Shown here piece by piece: positions 1 to 9,406 of a stretch of DNA of 64,000 nt. The stretch is from assembly GCA_965221795.1 (NCBI GenBank), contig OZ244914.1, positions 1,426,001 to 1,490,000 of the forward strand, read 5' to 3'. Each line of letters begins with the position of its first letter. Position 1 is the first letter of the stretch. The translations under genes were made by a program, and so were the position numbers. Below the pieces are notes generated by a model. The model saw only the letters and a list, made by a program, of their open reading frames with translations. It ran no database searches and was not told where the DNA came from. The DNA is from VYFG01 sp965221795. GTDB taxonomy: Bacteria; Pseudomonadota; Gammaproteobacteria; Arenicellales; Poriferihabitantaceae.

Positions 1-1017
1 GATGGAAACCGGCATGCCCGAACCCTTGCGGAACTGATAGGTGCGTGCCACCTCGAAGGTGCGGGCACTTCGCGGTGCGTATTTTTCGATCAGGCATATC
101 TTGGCGGTGGTTCCTCCCATGTCATAGCTCACCACCTGATTCAACCCGAACTGTGCGGCAAGGTCGGCGGCAAACATTGCTCCGCCAGCAGGACCGGATT
201 CCACCAGGCGGACCGGGAATGCAATCGCATCTTCAATCGAAATCAGGCCACCCCCCGAGTGGATCATGAACACCGGACAATTCGCGCCCACGTCCTGCAA
301 TCGCAGCTGAAGACGGGTCAGATAGTCTTCTATCAGCGGCTGCACATAGGCATTGGCACAGACCGTGTTGAAGCGCTCATATTCACGCATCTGCGGTGAG
401 ACCTCGGCACTGATGGAAATCGAAACATCCGGGAGCTTCCGCATCAGGATCTCCCGTGCACGCTCCTCATGGACCGGATTCCGGTAGGCATGGATAAAGC
501 CAATGGCAATCGCACCAAATTCGCCTTCCCGGATCTCTTCCGCCAGTGCTTCCAGCCGAACTCCATCCAAGGGCTGTAGCTCACGGCCTTGGGCGTCGAT
601 TCGCCCCCGGACCGGAAACCGGTCCTGACGAGGAACCAACGGCGCGGGCAATTGCAGGTCCAGGTCGTACTGATCGAACCGACTTTCAGTCCGCATCTCA
701 ATGACATCGCGGAATCCTTCCGTCGTGACCAGCGCAGTCTTCGCCCCGCGCCGTTCGATCAGTGCATTGGAAGCCAGTGTGGTGCCATGAATGATGAGGT
801 CCAGATCGGCCAATTCGATCCCCGCCTGTTGTACCACGATGGCCATGCCTGCCAGCATTCCACGTTCCGGGGCAGTATGATCCGTCAACACCTTGGCCGA
901 GAAAACCTTCCCTCTCCGATCAAGGGCAATATCAGTGAAGGTACCGCCCACATCCACTCCCATGCGCCATCCGCTCTTGTCAGAGCGATTATCTTTTTTA
1001 AGCTTATGTTTATTCAT
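1..1017 (-). CDS. hydantoinase/oxoprolinase A-type subunit (HyuA family), 3' end outside window
   Basis: The N-terminal 339 codons of an ATP-dependent hydantoinase/5-oxoprolinase A subunit, read leftwards off the window edge. The Hydant_A_N signature GVDVGGTFTDIALD lies near residues 20-33, followed by HGTTLASNALIERRGA and, further on, ESGPAGGAM and DMGGTTAK, the phosphate-binding segments of this actin-like ATPase fold. These enzymes open lactam or hydantoin rings at the cost of ATP, usually with a HyuB subunit encoded nearby; none is visible because the gene leaves the window. An ATG at 1017 gives a lysine-rich N-terminus before the conserved WRMGVDVGG; an ATG at 963 starts directly at the motif. 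I prefer 1017 because family members usually carry a few residues before the glycine motif. Substrate (hydantoin, N-methylhydantoin, oxoproline, acetone) cannot be decided. Confidence 0.88.
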   Translation of the reverse strand, partial: MNKHKLKKDNRSDKSGWRMGVDVGGTFTDIALDRRGKVFSAKVLTDHTAPERGMLAGMAIVVQQAGIELADLDLIIHGTTLASNALIERRGAKTALVTTEGFRDVIEMRTESRFDQYDLDLQLPAPLVPRQDRFPVRGRIDAQGRELQPLDGVRLEALAEEIREGEFGAIAIGFIHAYRNPVHEERAREILMRKLPDVSISISAEVSPQMREYERFNTVCANAYVQPLIEDYLTRLQLRLQDVGANCPVFMIHSGGGLISIEDAIAFPVRLVESGPAGGAMFAADLAAQFGLNQVVSYDMGGTTAKICLIEKYAPRSARTFEVARTYQFRKGSGMPVSI

Positions 1018-1287
1018 GATTATATTTCGTTCATCTATCAGGTCCAATTACTTGAATATTCTTGCCGGAAGCATACCGTAAGAGCGTTCAACCAAAACCA
1101 TGCATGCGTTTTGGGTACCTCATCATGAACTGCCCGGGTGCTCCTTCGGTTTTCCGGTGATGTGCGAGCTGGGTGATTGATGTCCCCCATGAATCAAAAC
1201 ACGCCTGATATCAGGCTGCCGATTGGTCATCTGCTTCCAGCTTTTTTCCAGGCGGTCGCGGCCAGTTGGTGTAACGAGCAGTCATAT

Positions 1288-2247
1288 TCATTCACATACG
1301 ACCCCGTCGCCGTCCCCATCCCGCATGTACCGGTATGCAGGGTGACTGCGGGACACGGGCGCAATGCCATGCCGGCGTGCCTCGCTGCAGGTGATGCGCC
1401 CGTCGCCGTTATCGTCGTACCGGGCGAGCGCATCATCGTCCTCGTCGGGAACTCCTCCTTCATCACTGCCTTGCATGGCCGGTTGGCACACGATGGACTC
1501 CATGGCCGTGCTGCCGCAACCGGAAAGAATCTTTTCCAGCGCGTCCGCCTCGCGCTGGTCGATGGTGAGACCATATGCCCGGCGCACCTCGACGATACGA
1601 CTGGCGAACCAGCATCGGTTGCGCATCGGGAGCCAGTCCGCCGCATCATGGTCGCTTTTCCGGCGATTCACTTCCGGAGAAGCCAGGGTCAGGTTGCGGA
1701 GATCCCTTGCGAACCGGGTCCGGATCGTCCGGTTCCGGGCACAGAGGCCGGAGTCATGGGCCTCGCTCGTGGCAACGATGTGCTCGATATGGGTATCGTC
1801 GGTGGAGGAGAAACAGGTTCCGGTATAGGGCCCATAGACCCCACCCAATCGGCGAACGATTTCCTGTTCCACCGACTGCGGATACCAATAGTCCCGGTCC
1901 CGGTCATAGAGGGAACACCGGTTCTCGGACACCACTGCCAGGCCCCGCCATGTTGCCGCCGTGTCCTCTGCGTCAGTTTGCCTGGACCACGGTCCATTAC
2001 TTTGGTCGTCGTTTTGGAAATCGGAACCATCGCCTTCGGAACCTTCATCTTCGGTATCCCCGCCGTCGCCATCATCGTTACCATTGCCATCCCTCGACGG
2101 CGGCAGGATGATGGTTTCATCTTCCTGGGTGACACTGCCGGTATCCGGGTTGCTGCCACTTCCGCTTCCACCTCCGCCTCCGCCACATGACAGCAGGACC
2201 AGCAGGGGAATCAGGGATACGGCCAGCTTCAGGCTGATGTTCTTCAT
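1288..2247 (-). CDS. secreted lipoprotein with GmrSD/HNH nuclease domain and C-terminal excalibur motif
   Basis: A 319-residue exported protein. The ATG at 2247 starts a lipoprotein signal peptide ending LVLLSCGGGG; an ATG at 2343 would put 32 unrelated residues in front of it. After a Gly/Ser/Asp-rich linker (about residues 25-80) comes a domain of the DUF1524/GmrSD C-terminal HNH type: HIEHIVATSEAHDSG, then NLTLASPEVNRRKSD and AADWLP, the usual spacing of the family. The last 35 residues carry DDNGDGRITCSEA and DGDGDGVVCE, the calcium-binding excalibur pattern often attached to surface nucleases. The inferred role is a membrane-anchored extracellular nuclease for DNA scavenging, defence or competition. 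It lies 28 bp downstream of the inverse-autotransporter gene on the same strand, so the two may be co-transcribed. The canonical DHIVPL is EHIVAT here, so activity is not certain. Confidence 0.75.
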   Translation of the reverse strand: MKNISLKLAVSLIPLLVLLSCGGGGGGSGSGSNPDTGSVTQEDETIILPPSRDGNGNDDGDGGDTEDEGSEGDGSDFQNDDQSNGPWSRQTDAEDTAATWRGLAVVSENRCSLYDRDRDYWYPQSVEQEIVRRLGGVYGPYTGTCFSSTDDTHIEHIVATSEAHDSGLCARNRTIRTRFARDLRNLTLASPEVNRRKSDHDAADWLPMRNRCWFASRIVEVRRAYGLTIDQREADALEKILSGCGSTAMESIVCQPAMQGSDEGGVPDEDDDALARYDDNGDGRITCSEARRHGIAPVSRSHPAYRYMRDGDGDGVVCE

Positions 2248-2275
2248 CCCGGATCCTGACTTGCAGGTTGGCAGA

Positions 2276-3539
2276 TCACGATGAAACGGAAACGACGATG
2301 CTGGTGGTTCCCTTGACGATCGTCGCTTCCACAGGCTGGTCAACGTAGTCCTCCCCCGGAACAGCGGACGGTTCCATCGTGCCCGGTTTCAGCCACACCG
2401 TCCACGTGATGTCCCACTGCGCGGATTCCGCACCGAACACTTCCACGGTCACCTCTTCCCCGCTGTCAACAGCCGGCTCCACGAACCGGGCCCTCACTTT
2501 CTGGTCATCCGGTGCCGGAACGGACACGGATCGCGATGCAACCCGAATCTGCCCAGTCTGAGGAATGGTCCAGTACAGATCCATGTCCGTATTGCTGGAA
2601 TCCCCGCTGCCCGCTACGCCGAACCATCCCCATCTTAGTTTCCTGGTTCCGGGGCCGAGCGGTATGGAAAGATGCATCCCGGTCGCCATGGATCCATCAT
2701 CACTTCCACCGTCCCAGCTAGCGTCGAACGACAGCCACGGATGGGGCCGCCAGTTGATACCCATGCGGGTGCCTCGGTTCATATGGACTGATCCGTCTTC
2801 ATTCTCCCACCAGTAGCCGGTCACCGACAGGTCAAGCGTAGTGGTCAGGTTCAGCCAAGTTCCCAACTCCACTCCTTCAAGAGGCCTTTCCTCGTGCCCA
2901 GGCCGAGCCATGGTCCAGCCTGTGGTCGGTGCGAAGTACCGCAGTTCACCGGTTCCCCAACGCCCAAACCAGTCAATGCCGAGGGCGAGCACTTCATGGC
3001 CGTGTTCGGCACTGTGCAGGTAGAAGGAGGAAATGCCCACCACATCCGAATCCAGATCGTCTCCAAATCGAAACCGGTGCACTACGCCATGACGCAAATC
3101 GTTCCGCATGGCACCGAGCCCATCCCGCCACCGGGTGACTCCCTGCTGCATGAAGGACGCAGAACGGGCGTCTTCCAAGTCTCCTACAGCGGCGAACGAA
3201 AACGGGGTGACCATGTCCAGTTCGCCGGTTCTGCCCACACCCTGGGACCAGTTCATTTCGCCAGTGATGGAGAAGAGTTCCCCGAAGGTTTCCTTGCCCC
3301 GTTCATCAGCCAAACCGATGCCCCGGTCAAGCAGGCTGTTAATGCCATCGCTCAGAACACATGCGGTGACGGATTCCATACTGTCGTTCATGACTCCTTG
3401 ACATCGTTGTACGGAATGGAGAGATATAGTCCCAAAGGAAACCCGCGCCGTCAGCCCCGGCAATGGGCGCATTCAGTACGGAACCGAAAAGAATCAGAGC
3501 CGCCGGAACCACGGTCGACCCGGCAAGGGTGGCTCTCAT
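2276..3539 (-). pseudogene. inverse-autotransporter beta-barrel protein, signal peptide and barrel in different frames
   Basis: The main frame (2276-3472) encodes an intimin/invasin-type outer-membrane barrel. GINSLLDRGIG, then GAMRNDLRHGVVHRFRFG, the short motif EERPLEGVELG and INWRPHPWLSFDASWD follow the order seen in inverse autotransporter domains. It is followed by about 85 residues resembling the start of an Ig- or Calx-beta-like passenger repeat ending IVVSVSS. No signal peptide exists in this frame. A good one (start 3539, AALILFGSVLNAPIAGADG) lies in another frame and runs into WDYISPF before stopping at 3339. A frameshift near 3390-3420 therefore separates signal and barrel. This may be a decayed gene, a phase-variation event or an assembly error. 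The passenger is very short for this family, suggesting 3' truncation as well. The secreted nuclease gene follows at 28 bp. Confidence 0.65.
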
Positions 3540-3989
3540 GGGTTTTTTCTTCGCTCCAGACAGGCATTCAACTTGTGATGCGCATTGTACGTCAGTTCTG
3601 GGCCGAACTCGGCATGATTCCTCAAGGAAGATCACCGCGGAAGATATGAACAGCTCATAGCATGAAAGTCCGAGGGAAAAACAACCACGGGCATGAAAGT
3701 GCCAAGAATACGCAACAGTCAGTTGGTCTGGTCTGGATTCCGGCATGCCGGCAGGCAGTCCAGAATGCATTGGAGAGCGGGAGTGAGAAGAGGAGTTGCC
3801 TGGCAGTGTCCGGTCCGTCGGATACGCCGGTCCCTCAGCCGGTTTTTGTGCCCTCGGGGGCATTTGGGCAGGTTCCGGGCCCGCCGGTCCCGTCCCTGGT
3901 CGGAACCGGGGGTGACCGCGTGCGGTCATGGAGCAGGGCCGCGGGGCCAGGGGTGGAGGATGGCGTCGCCGGCGGCCTCGGTTTCGCGG

Positions 3990-4606
3990 GCGTGGTCGCG
4001 GTTGGCGGGCGGGTGAGGGCGGAGAGGTGGCGGGGCGTGGGTTCGATCGAGACCCGGCACCGGTCCTCATCGTCCGTGAAGTTCTGGACGTCATGCCGTC
4101 TCGTCTCGATGCTCCCGTGGTGGCGGACCCAGGCATGGCGGTCCCCGGCATCGGCCCGCCCATGCCCCTGGTCGAGGGCCTGGTGGACGCTTGCCGACGC
4201 CTCCCGGTCGATCGCCCGGAGGTCCTCCCGCAGGGTCTCCTGATCGTTCTTGAGCGGTCATCCCATAGTCTGCCTGCACTCCCGGACCCGCAGGAGAGCC
4301 GTCTCCCCTTGGGTGTGCAGGGCATCCAGGGTGACGATCCGGCCCCGCAGGTCGAGTTCCTGCAGCAGGGTCCGCATGACCGTGATTTTGTGGGTACCGT
4401 TCGCGACTTCGATCGGTCCCAGGGCGATGCCGGTACCGTGCTCGAAGTCCGAGACCCTGAGGAACGGGCTCCGGTCATGCTGTCGCGCCGCGCCGTGGAT
4501 GGTCTTGCCGTCCAGCGACATCGCCCCCATCGTGCCCCGTTACGATTTGTACGACCAGAGAGGGGACTGGCTGGCCCAGAAATGGTCTGAAGTGATCGCC
4601 AGTTAA
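3990..4606 (-). pseudogene. ISAs1-family transposase core fragment
   Basis: Decayed DDE transposase. The cleanest segment (4258-4530) contains MSLDGKTIHGAARQ, LGPIEVANGTHKI, LQELDLRGRIVTLDALHTQ, the hallmark LDGKT and IVTLDA blocks of ISAs1/H-repeat transposases. The reading frame is then lost: segments matching the KNDQETL and HHGSIETRR blocks continue in another frame down to about 3990. The N-terminal helical domain is missing or corrupted upstream of 4606. It supplies exactly the catalytic core that is absent from the DUF4338-ISAs1 derivative at 56.4-57.4 kb, but I cannot tell whether both came from one element. Non-functional. Confidence 0.6.
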
Positions 4607-4631
4607 ACCCGCAGGAAACCGGATCCGCCTT

Positions 4632-5215
4632 GGACACCGGAGGTTAGGCACGGGTCGAGCCTCAGCATCAAGGGCGTTAGCAAGCGGTTCGGCACATTCG
4701 ATGCCCGGAGGGAAGTACACTTCGCCATCCCAGCAGGCAGCTTGCTCTGCCTGCTGGGCTCTTCAGGCTGCGGCAAGACGACCATTCTGCGTATCATTGC
4801 TGGCCTGGAGGTGCCGGACAGGGGCCGGGTACTGCTGGATGGTGCGGATTTGCTCGCCTTGCCACCGCACAGACGGGACATCGGCATGGTGTTCCAGTCC
4901 CATGCACTGTTTCCGCATCTTGACGTGTTCGGAAACATTGCCTACGCACTCCGGCTCACTGGTCTGTAGAAGGATCGCATCTCGCGCCGGGTCGCAGAAT
5001 TGCTGGAACTGATCCGGTTGCCTAACGCAGCAGGGAAGCAGGTGTTCCAGTTATCCGGCGGCGAGCGGCTGCGCGTGGCTGGGAAACGTCCGCATCGAGA
5101 CACGGGCCGAGAATCGCCCCGGGGTCGGAGGCAATCCGGGCTTCAGCGAGGGAGATCGCATTATAGCGCACCTGCCCCGCGAACACTGCCACCTCTACGG
5201 AGATGAAGACCGATG
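4632..5215 (+). pseudogene. ABC transporter ATP-binding protein (PotA/FbpC-like), decayed
   Basis: Remnant of a polyamine/iron/phosphonate-type importer ATPase. Visible parts are VSKRFGTF, Walker A LGSSGCGKTT, the Q-loop MVFQSHALFPHLDV and the signature LSGGERLRVA. The frame has an in-frame TAG at about 4967, directly after ALRLTGL. The Walker B/H-loop region and most of the C-terminal domain are deleted, because the signature is followed almost at once by a C-terminal TOBE-like tail (RIETRAENRPG to GDEDR). No start codon is evident, since the 5' end abuts the ISAs1 remnant. It overlaps the permease start by 3-4 bp, the usual operon arrangement. Non-functional. Confidence 0.7.
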
Positions 5216-5556
5216 AGTCAGGAATTCCGTAGTGGACCGATACCCGGCTGGTACGCCTTCCTCGTGCTGGGTGCGTTTTTCCTGGGCCCGTTCGCGATCA
5301 TGCTGAACTTCAGCTTCTACTACAAGATCCCCGGGGTGCTGTATGAACCGGCATTCGTTCTGGACAACTACGGCAGGCTGTTGCCGCCTTTCTTCGGGGT
5401 GCATCCTACTCATGTCTACCGGATTGTGCGGATTGTCTTCCCTAGCCGGGTGGTGATCGAGTTCGCATTGACTTGGTCAATTGCGAACATGTCGAAAACA
5501 GGCAGGACATTCTGGCTGATTTTTCTAGGGTCGCTGCTGTCGCTTTCCGAGGTGGT
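5213..5556 (+). pseudogene. ABC transporter permease N-terminus, truncated by IS5-like remnant
   Basis: About 115 residues of a PotB-type inner-membrane permease: a cytoplasmic tail (MSQEFRSGPIPGW), a first membrane helix (YAFLVLGAFFLGPFAIML), then FVLDNYGRLL, the segment before the permease core. Around residue 115 the reading frame runs into sequence homologous to the ends of the IS5-like copies at 18.7 and 57.6 kb (TGTAPQY in translation), so the rest of the gene was lost at that insertion. The open frame to 6517 is a chance read-through of IS DNA. With the broken ATPase upstream, this is the corpse of one import operon. Confidence 0.65.
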
Positions 5557-6575
5557 GACCGGCACCGCACCGCAGTACATTCCTCCGATCCCCCTCCATC
5601 CCCCGGAGCCCGTTCCGCCCCAGAGGACTATCCGACTGCCAGTGACCGATCACCGGCTCCATCGCCTGCCGACGCTGGAGACACTTCTTCCGCCGCCGGG
5701 TCATCATGCCCCACCGCTGCCCGGACCGATACATCGAAGCCATGCCCTCGCCATGCCCCCGGTCGCGCGGTCGACGAACCCCTCCGCGATCGATCGTCCC
5801 GTCCGGTACCGAATCGGGTCCAGCGCTGGCTTCAGGGGTGGTCCGTCATCGGGATTCCCTGCCCATGCCATCCCACTCAGGAGGAAGTGGCTCCGGTGGG
5901 CGGTCGCCAGGCTCGCCTTGACGCCGAACTCATACCGCCGATGGGCCTTGCCCTTACAGATGCACTCGACTTCCGGTGCCTGCAGGCGGTACCGTTGGTT
6001 CCGGCCCTTCTTCTCCGGTGCCAGTAACCGCTGGGCCATGGTCAACTCGTCCGCAAACACCGGCTCAAGGTCCGCTCGTCCAGCGGTCTTTCATTCCATA
6101 TCCCGGATCACCCGACCCAGATACGTCCGCAGCAGCGGCACCGTCGTGTCCACCGTCACCCGCCACAACTCCCGCAGCTTCACGGTACCGCTCTCCAGGC
6201 CGGCATCAATCGTCACTTGCAGGATCAGCTCGCCGCCAGACGCCCCGACGCACTGGCGGAACCGGACTGCCAATAGGAATTCTCCACCCAACATGCCACC
6301 ACGGCCTCGTCCGAGAGTCGATATATCTGCTGGAGAGACTCCAACCCCACCATCCCACATATGGGTTTGCCGGGACCACCGCGATCGGAACAGTACAGCG
6401 CACCGAAGGTTTCGTCGAATCAGGACCCATCCAAGATCCCGGCCAGGCGGACCCGTTCATGGCGCGGATCCAGAAGGTTTTCCAGGCGGTTTCAGAACAG
6501 ATCGTGGGTCTCAGTAAAGCAGGGAGTCTGGGGCGTATTTTGTAACCTGAAATGGCAAGGAACGGAGCACGAATG
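5556..6575 (-). pseudogene. IS5-like (DUF772/DDE_Tnp_1) transposase remnant, copy A
   Basis: Minus-strand fragments in several frames spell an IS5-superfamily transposase. The N-terminal domain is degraded; VTVDTTV and TYLGRVIRDME are joined after a deletion; APEVECICKGKAHRRYEFGVK, AGNPDDGPP, PVIGHWQSDSPLGRNGL and LRCGAGHHLGK follow. The same protein is encoded, with different deletions, by copy B (18.6-19.25 kb) and copy C (57.5-58.7 kb). The original start codon position (equivalent to 58628 in copy C) is mutated. Neither terminal repeat is recognisable. Non-functional. Confidence 0.65.
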
Positions 6576-6851
6576 AGTCAACAGGCGGCAGCGGGTTCAG
6601 AGAGGGACAATCCCATGCCTCCGACCAAAGCAGCCGATCCAAAACCAAGCGCTATCGAGAGCGCAGTCGCCATCACTTGTTTTATCGTTCTTTTTGCATA
6701 TTTCAAGCATTATGGGAGGGCATCTAGCAGTTTGGTGTCATTCGCCCGTTGCTTTGGTCGTATTCCATTGTGCGCAACGAATCCGGAGTTAAAGTGCATT
6801 CGTGGTTCGAGATTTGGGGGGACGGAATCGCTACCCATCCGTTGCTACTAA
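6573..6851 (+). CDS. possible small membrane protein
   Basis: An ATG-started frame of 92 codons next to the IS5-like remnant. The first half is protein-like: a hydrophilic N-terminus followed by one membrane segment (ESAVAITCFIVLFAYF). The second half overlaps the convergent secreted-protein gene at 6724-7194 and is probably not real, so this may be the stub of a gene cut by rearrangement. No homology recognised. Confidence 0.2.
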   Translation: MSQQAAAGSERDNPMPPTKAADPKPSAIESAVAITCFIVLFAYFKHYGRASSSLVSFARCFGRIPLCATNPELKCIRGSRFGGTESLPIRCY

Positions 6852-7194
6852 CCTTCATCCAAGCACAACGGATCTGGACTGTGCAGGTGCAACCACCATG
6901 GGCATCAGCAAGTTCCCTGAGTTTCCCGAAGTATTTTTTTGCATGTTCATTCCAGGTGGAAGTATCAGGATTGACCCTGAAACCACCATCTGGCCAGTGT
7001 GGAAATCCATTTTGAAACTGCATCCTGCACGACCCCTTGCCGGCCTCGCTATAACCAAAAGCAAGCCCGCATGTCCAGTTGGCGGGTCCATGCCAGTGCT
7101 CACACAACGAAACTTCATTTGCTGAAGACGTACTTACACCCGCAAGTGTCAACAAGGTAGCCAGAACTACGGCCTGTATCGTATTTCTGTTCAT
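6724..7194 (-). CDS. small secreted Cys-containing protein of unknown function
   Basis: A 156-residue protein with a clear Sec signal peptide (MNRNTIQAVVLATLLTLAGV, cleavage near STSSA-NE). The mature part is rich in Trp and Cys (CEHWHGPANWTCGL, CTCTVQIRCAW), suggesting a compact periplasmic or extracellular fold held by disulfides. I recognise no family. It is isolated between IS remnants and converges with the doubtful ORF on the other strand. The start at 7194 is the only one that gives a signal peptide. Confidence 0.55.
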   Translation of the reverse strand: MNRNTIQAVVLATLLTLAGVSTSSANEVSLCEHWHGPANWTCGLAFGYSEAGKGSCRMQFQNGFPHWPDGGFRVNPDTSTWNEHAKKYFGKLRELADAHGGCTCTVQIRCAWMKVSSNGWVAIPSPQISNHECTLTPDSLRTMEYDQSNGRMTPNC

Positions 7195-7792
7195 GATTGT
7201 ACTTATTGGTAATCGTCATAGGAATGATAGAAAAATTTTAACACCTCAAATGTTTATTCGCAACCACCAGAACATTACCCAGAGCCTGTTAGCACAACTT
7301 GCCCTAAATGTGATGCACTTGATGCTGGTAATTTTCAGCGAAAGCCGCGGGGCAACATCCGCCTGTCGAATCTACAGGTACTCAACGCCATTCTCTACGT
7401 GGCCGAACACGGCGACAAATGGTGTGGCCTGCCGGAGCGATTCGGCCCTTGGCACACCGTCTACATGCGGAGGAACCGATGGTCGAAGAACGGCGTCCTG
7501 GACCACGGGTTCGAGCCTCTCCAACGGGAGCAGAGGATTCGGGTCTGGATTGAGGCCATGGGGCTCGATCGTACCCACATCAAGGTCCACCCCGACGGCA
7601 CCGATGCGCGAAAAAAACGGTGCCCAGTCCATTGATAAGCCTTGGGGTAGCGGGAATACCAAACTTCCGCTGGTTTACCGCGGGGGTGCGAACTGCGGTC
7701 GCCTTCTGGCCCTCCCCAGCCACGCGCACGACGCTTCGGAGGGACAGAAGCTCCTGACGCAGATGGCAACGCCATCGAACCGTCCGGCCCTG

Positions 7793-7800
7793 CTCATGAA
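7793..7800. repeat. 8-bp target-site duplication, left copy (CTCATGAA)
   Basis: CTCATGAA occurs at 7793-7800 directly before the left terminal repeat and again at 9433-9440 directly after the right one. In the uninterrupted IS5 transposase this octamer would occur once, so it is a target duplication made on insertion. Confidence 0.85.
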
Positions 7801-7826
7801 GGGAATTATATACAATGATGACGAAA
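7801..7826 (+). repeat. left terminal inverted repeat, 26 bp
   Basis: Begins GGGAATTATATACAATGATG and is the exact reverse complement of 9407-9432. It contains ATG at 7815, which opens a 24-codon reading frame ending at 7889 that could be a stub of the lost methyltransferase N-terminus or chance. Confidence 0.9.
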
Positions 7827-7855
7827 TCAATTTCCCAGCTTGATTTCGGATTCTT

Positions 7856-8693
7856 TTGGGAGATGAATTCCGATGGCACTGGATACCAGTAAAACCCGTT
7901 TGGATTTTCTCAGGAATTCCATTCCGAATCAAAACAGAGCCGTCGCCTTTCAATGGCATCTGGAAAATTCCTGTCACGATTTCATTCCCCACCTTTATGG
8001 ATACAGACGTTCTTTCGGATGCGGGCGGGGGGAAAAGAGTTCGCCGGTTTCGGGATGACGCAATGGCTTACGGAATTCCGATGGATGATGTTTGGCAAAT
8101 TGCCAAACTGAATCATTCAGACAAGATGGAACGCACCGGCTACCCTACTCAGAAGCCGCTTGCTTTGCTAAGGCGAGCCATCAAGGTCAGTTCCAATCCT
8201 GGAGATGTTGTCTGCGATCCTTTCTGTGGTTGTGCTACCACCTGTGTCACCGCCGAACAATTGGGTCGTCAATGGATCGGCGTAGACATTTCCATTAAGG
8301 CATATGACTTGGTTCGGGAACGTTTGGTCAAGGAAATCGCCAATCCCGGTGATGTGTTCCAGTACGACCAGGAAATTCACTTGAAAACCGACCCTCCCAA
8401 ACGGACCGATCAGGGAGTGGATTACCGGGAAACCAAGTTTGTCTATGTGATTTCCCATCCTTCCTATCCGGGGGAATACAAGGTCGGGATTGCCAAGAAC
8501 TGGAAATCCCGGCTAAATTCCTACCAGACCTCAGACCCCGACCGGCAATACCGAATGGAGCTTTCCCCTGGAAACTCCATATTTCCGCCGGTTGGAAGCC
8601 CATATCCATGACATTTTCCCGAACCAGCATGAATGGGTCCAGGGCGACCTGAACGCTATCATCCAAGCCATCCAAGACTACTGGCCGGAGTAA
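7856..8693 (+). pseudogene. DNA methyltransferase (beta-class N6A/N4C) C-terminal part fused to a T5orf172 domain, truncated and frameshifted
   Basis: The frame 7856-8611 contains the C-terminal half of a beta-order amino-methyltransferase. It has DDVWQI, then YPTQKPLALL, then the SAM-binding motif I block GDVVCDPFCGCATTCVTAEQ and GVDIS. In beta-class enzymes the catalytic DPPY motif lies N-terminal to these, and it is absent, so the protein cannot methylate as it stands. After about residue 190 comes KFVYVISHPSYPGEYKVGIA, the start of a T5orf172/GIY-YIG-like domain. The frame is lost at about 8560-8580, and the rest of that domain (RRLEAHIHDIFPNQHEW to QDYWPE) continues in another frame to TAA at 8691-8693. 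The region before about 7985 is not protein-like, so the 5' end was deleted next to the left repeat. Confidence 0.75.
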
Positions 8694-8696
8694 CCC

Positions 8697-8882
8697 ATGA
8701 AATCTAAACTGTCAGAACGGATTATTGAACTAGCGGATCGGGATTGCCAGCCGAAACAAGCGGAGCTCAAAGAGACGATCAGGCTGGATGTGCCTGGCTC
8801 TTCCATTGCGGAAAAAATGGAAAACTTTGGCCGAGCCTTGCGTCCTGCCAAGATTCAATACGTACCTAAACCCCGGAAATAG
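8697..8882 (+). CDS. small hydrophilic protein in the TIR element
   Basis: A 61-residue, highly charged protein starting 3 bp after the methyltransferase-fusion stop and ending 3 bp before the next ATG, so it is in an operon with both. No family recognised. The N-terminal half (KLSERIIELADRDCQPKQAE) looks helical and the C-terminus is basic (VPKPRK), which could suit a small DNA-binding or adaptor role; this is speculation. Confidence 0.5.
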   Translation: MKSKLSERIIELADRDCQPKQAELKETIRLDVPGSSIAEKMENFGRALRPAKIQYVPKPRK

Positions 8883-8885
8883 ACC

Positions 8886-9398
8886 ATGCGATCCTTGTTA
8901 TTGGCGTTGTTGCTGTTTCCGTCCATAGGAATGGGTCAAGAGCCGTCATTGGAAATGCTGGAAAAATCAATGGAAGAATTAATATTGTCCGTGGAACACG
9001 CCATTGACCGCTTTAACCTGTTTACCGGCTGTCGGCCAGTTCCCCTAGTGGTTGAAGATTTAAACAAAGAGGCCGCCGATATTGGCCTTACCCAAAAACG
9101 GATACAAACTACGGTGGAAAGCCGATTACGGGGAGGAAGGATTTATCTGGACGGATACGCAGATGACATCTACCTATATGTTCAAGTAACTGTTGTAGGC
9201 AGGGCTTTTTCCGTCCTATTCCAATTCAACAAAGCCATGACCGATCCTCTTTCGGGAGAAATAGGAAGGCCCATCACTTGGCAAGATTCGGGGGTCGGCA
9301 CAACCGGTGGGGACGCTGGATACATCCTTCAGGGGGTCGGCGAATTGGCCGACCGGTTCGTTACCGAGTACCTACGAGTAAATGAGAAATCATGCTGA
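8886..9398 (+). CDS. secreted protein of unknown function, cargo of the TIR element
   Basis: A 170-residue protein with a signal peptide (MRSLLLALLLFPSIGMGQ, cleavage after GMG). The mature part begins with a predicted amphipathic helix (EMLEKSMEELILSVEHAI), then a CRPVPLVVEDL segment and a mixed alpha/beta region (IYLDGYADDIYLYVQVTVVG). It has two Cys, one near the mature N-terminus and one as the last residue. The stop is 8 bp before the right terminal repeat, so the gene is the last cargo of the element. No homology recognised; periplasmic location is inferred from the signal peptide. Confidence 0.6.
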   Translation: MRSLLLALLLFPSIGMGQEPSLEMLEKSMEELILSVEHAIDRFNLFTGCRPVPLVVEDLNKEAADIGLTQKRIQTTVESRLRGGRIYLDGYADDIYLYVQVTVVGRAFSVLFQFNKAMTDPLSGEIGRPITWQDSGVGTTGGDAGYILQGVGELADRFVTEYLRVNEKSC

Positions 9399-9406
9399 AT
9401 AATGGC

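Noticed and set aside
1177..2190. Long plus-strand frame of 337 codons
   Set aside because: Antisense to the lipoprotein nuclease, whose signal peptide and domains are clear; low-complexity translation.
3339..4637. 432-codon minus-strand frame
   Set aside because: Its middle is Arg/Pro/Ser-rich shadow of GC-rich IS DNA; only its last part (the signal peptide of the barrel gene) is real.
5213..6517. 434-codon frame fusing permease and following sequence
   Set aside because: After about residue 115 the translation is IS5-like DNA read in the wrong strand; a chance fusion at the insertion point.
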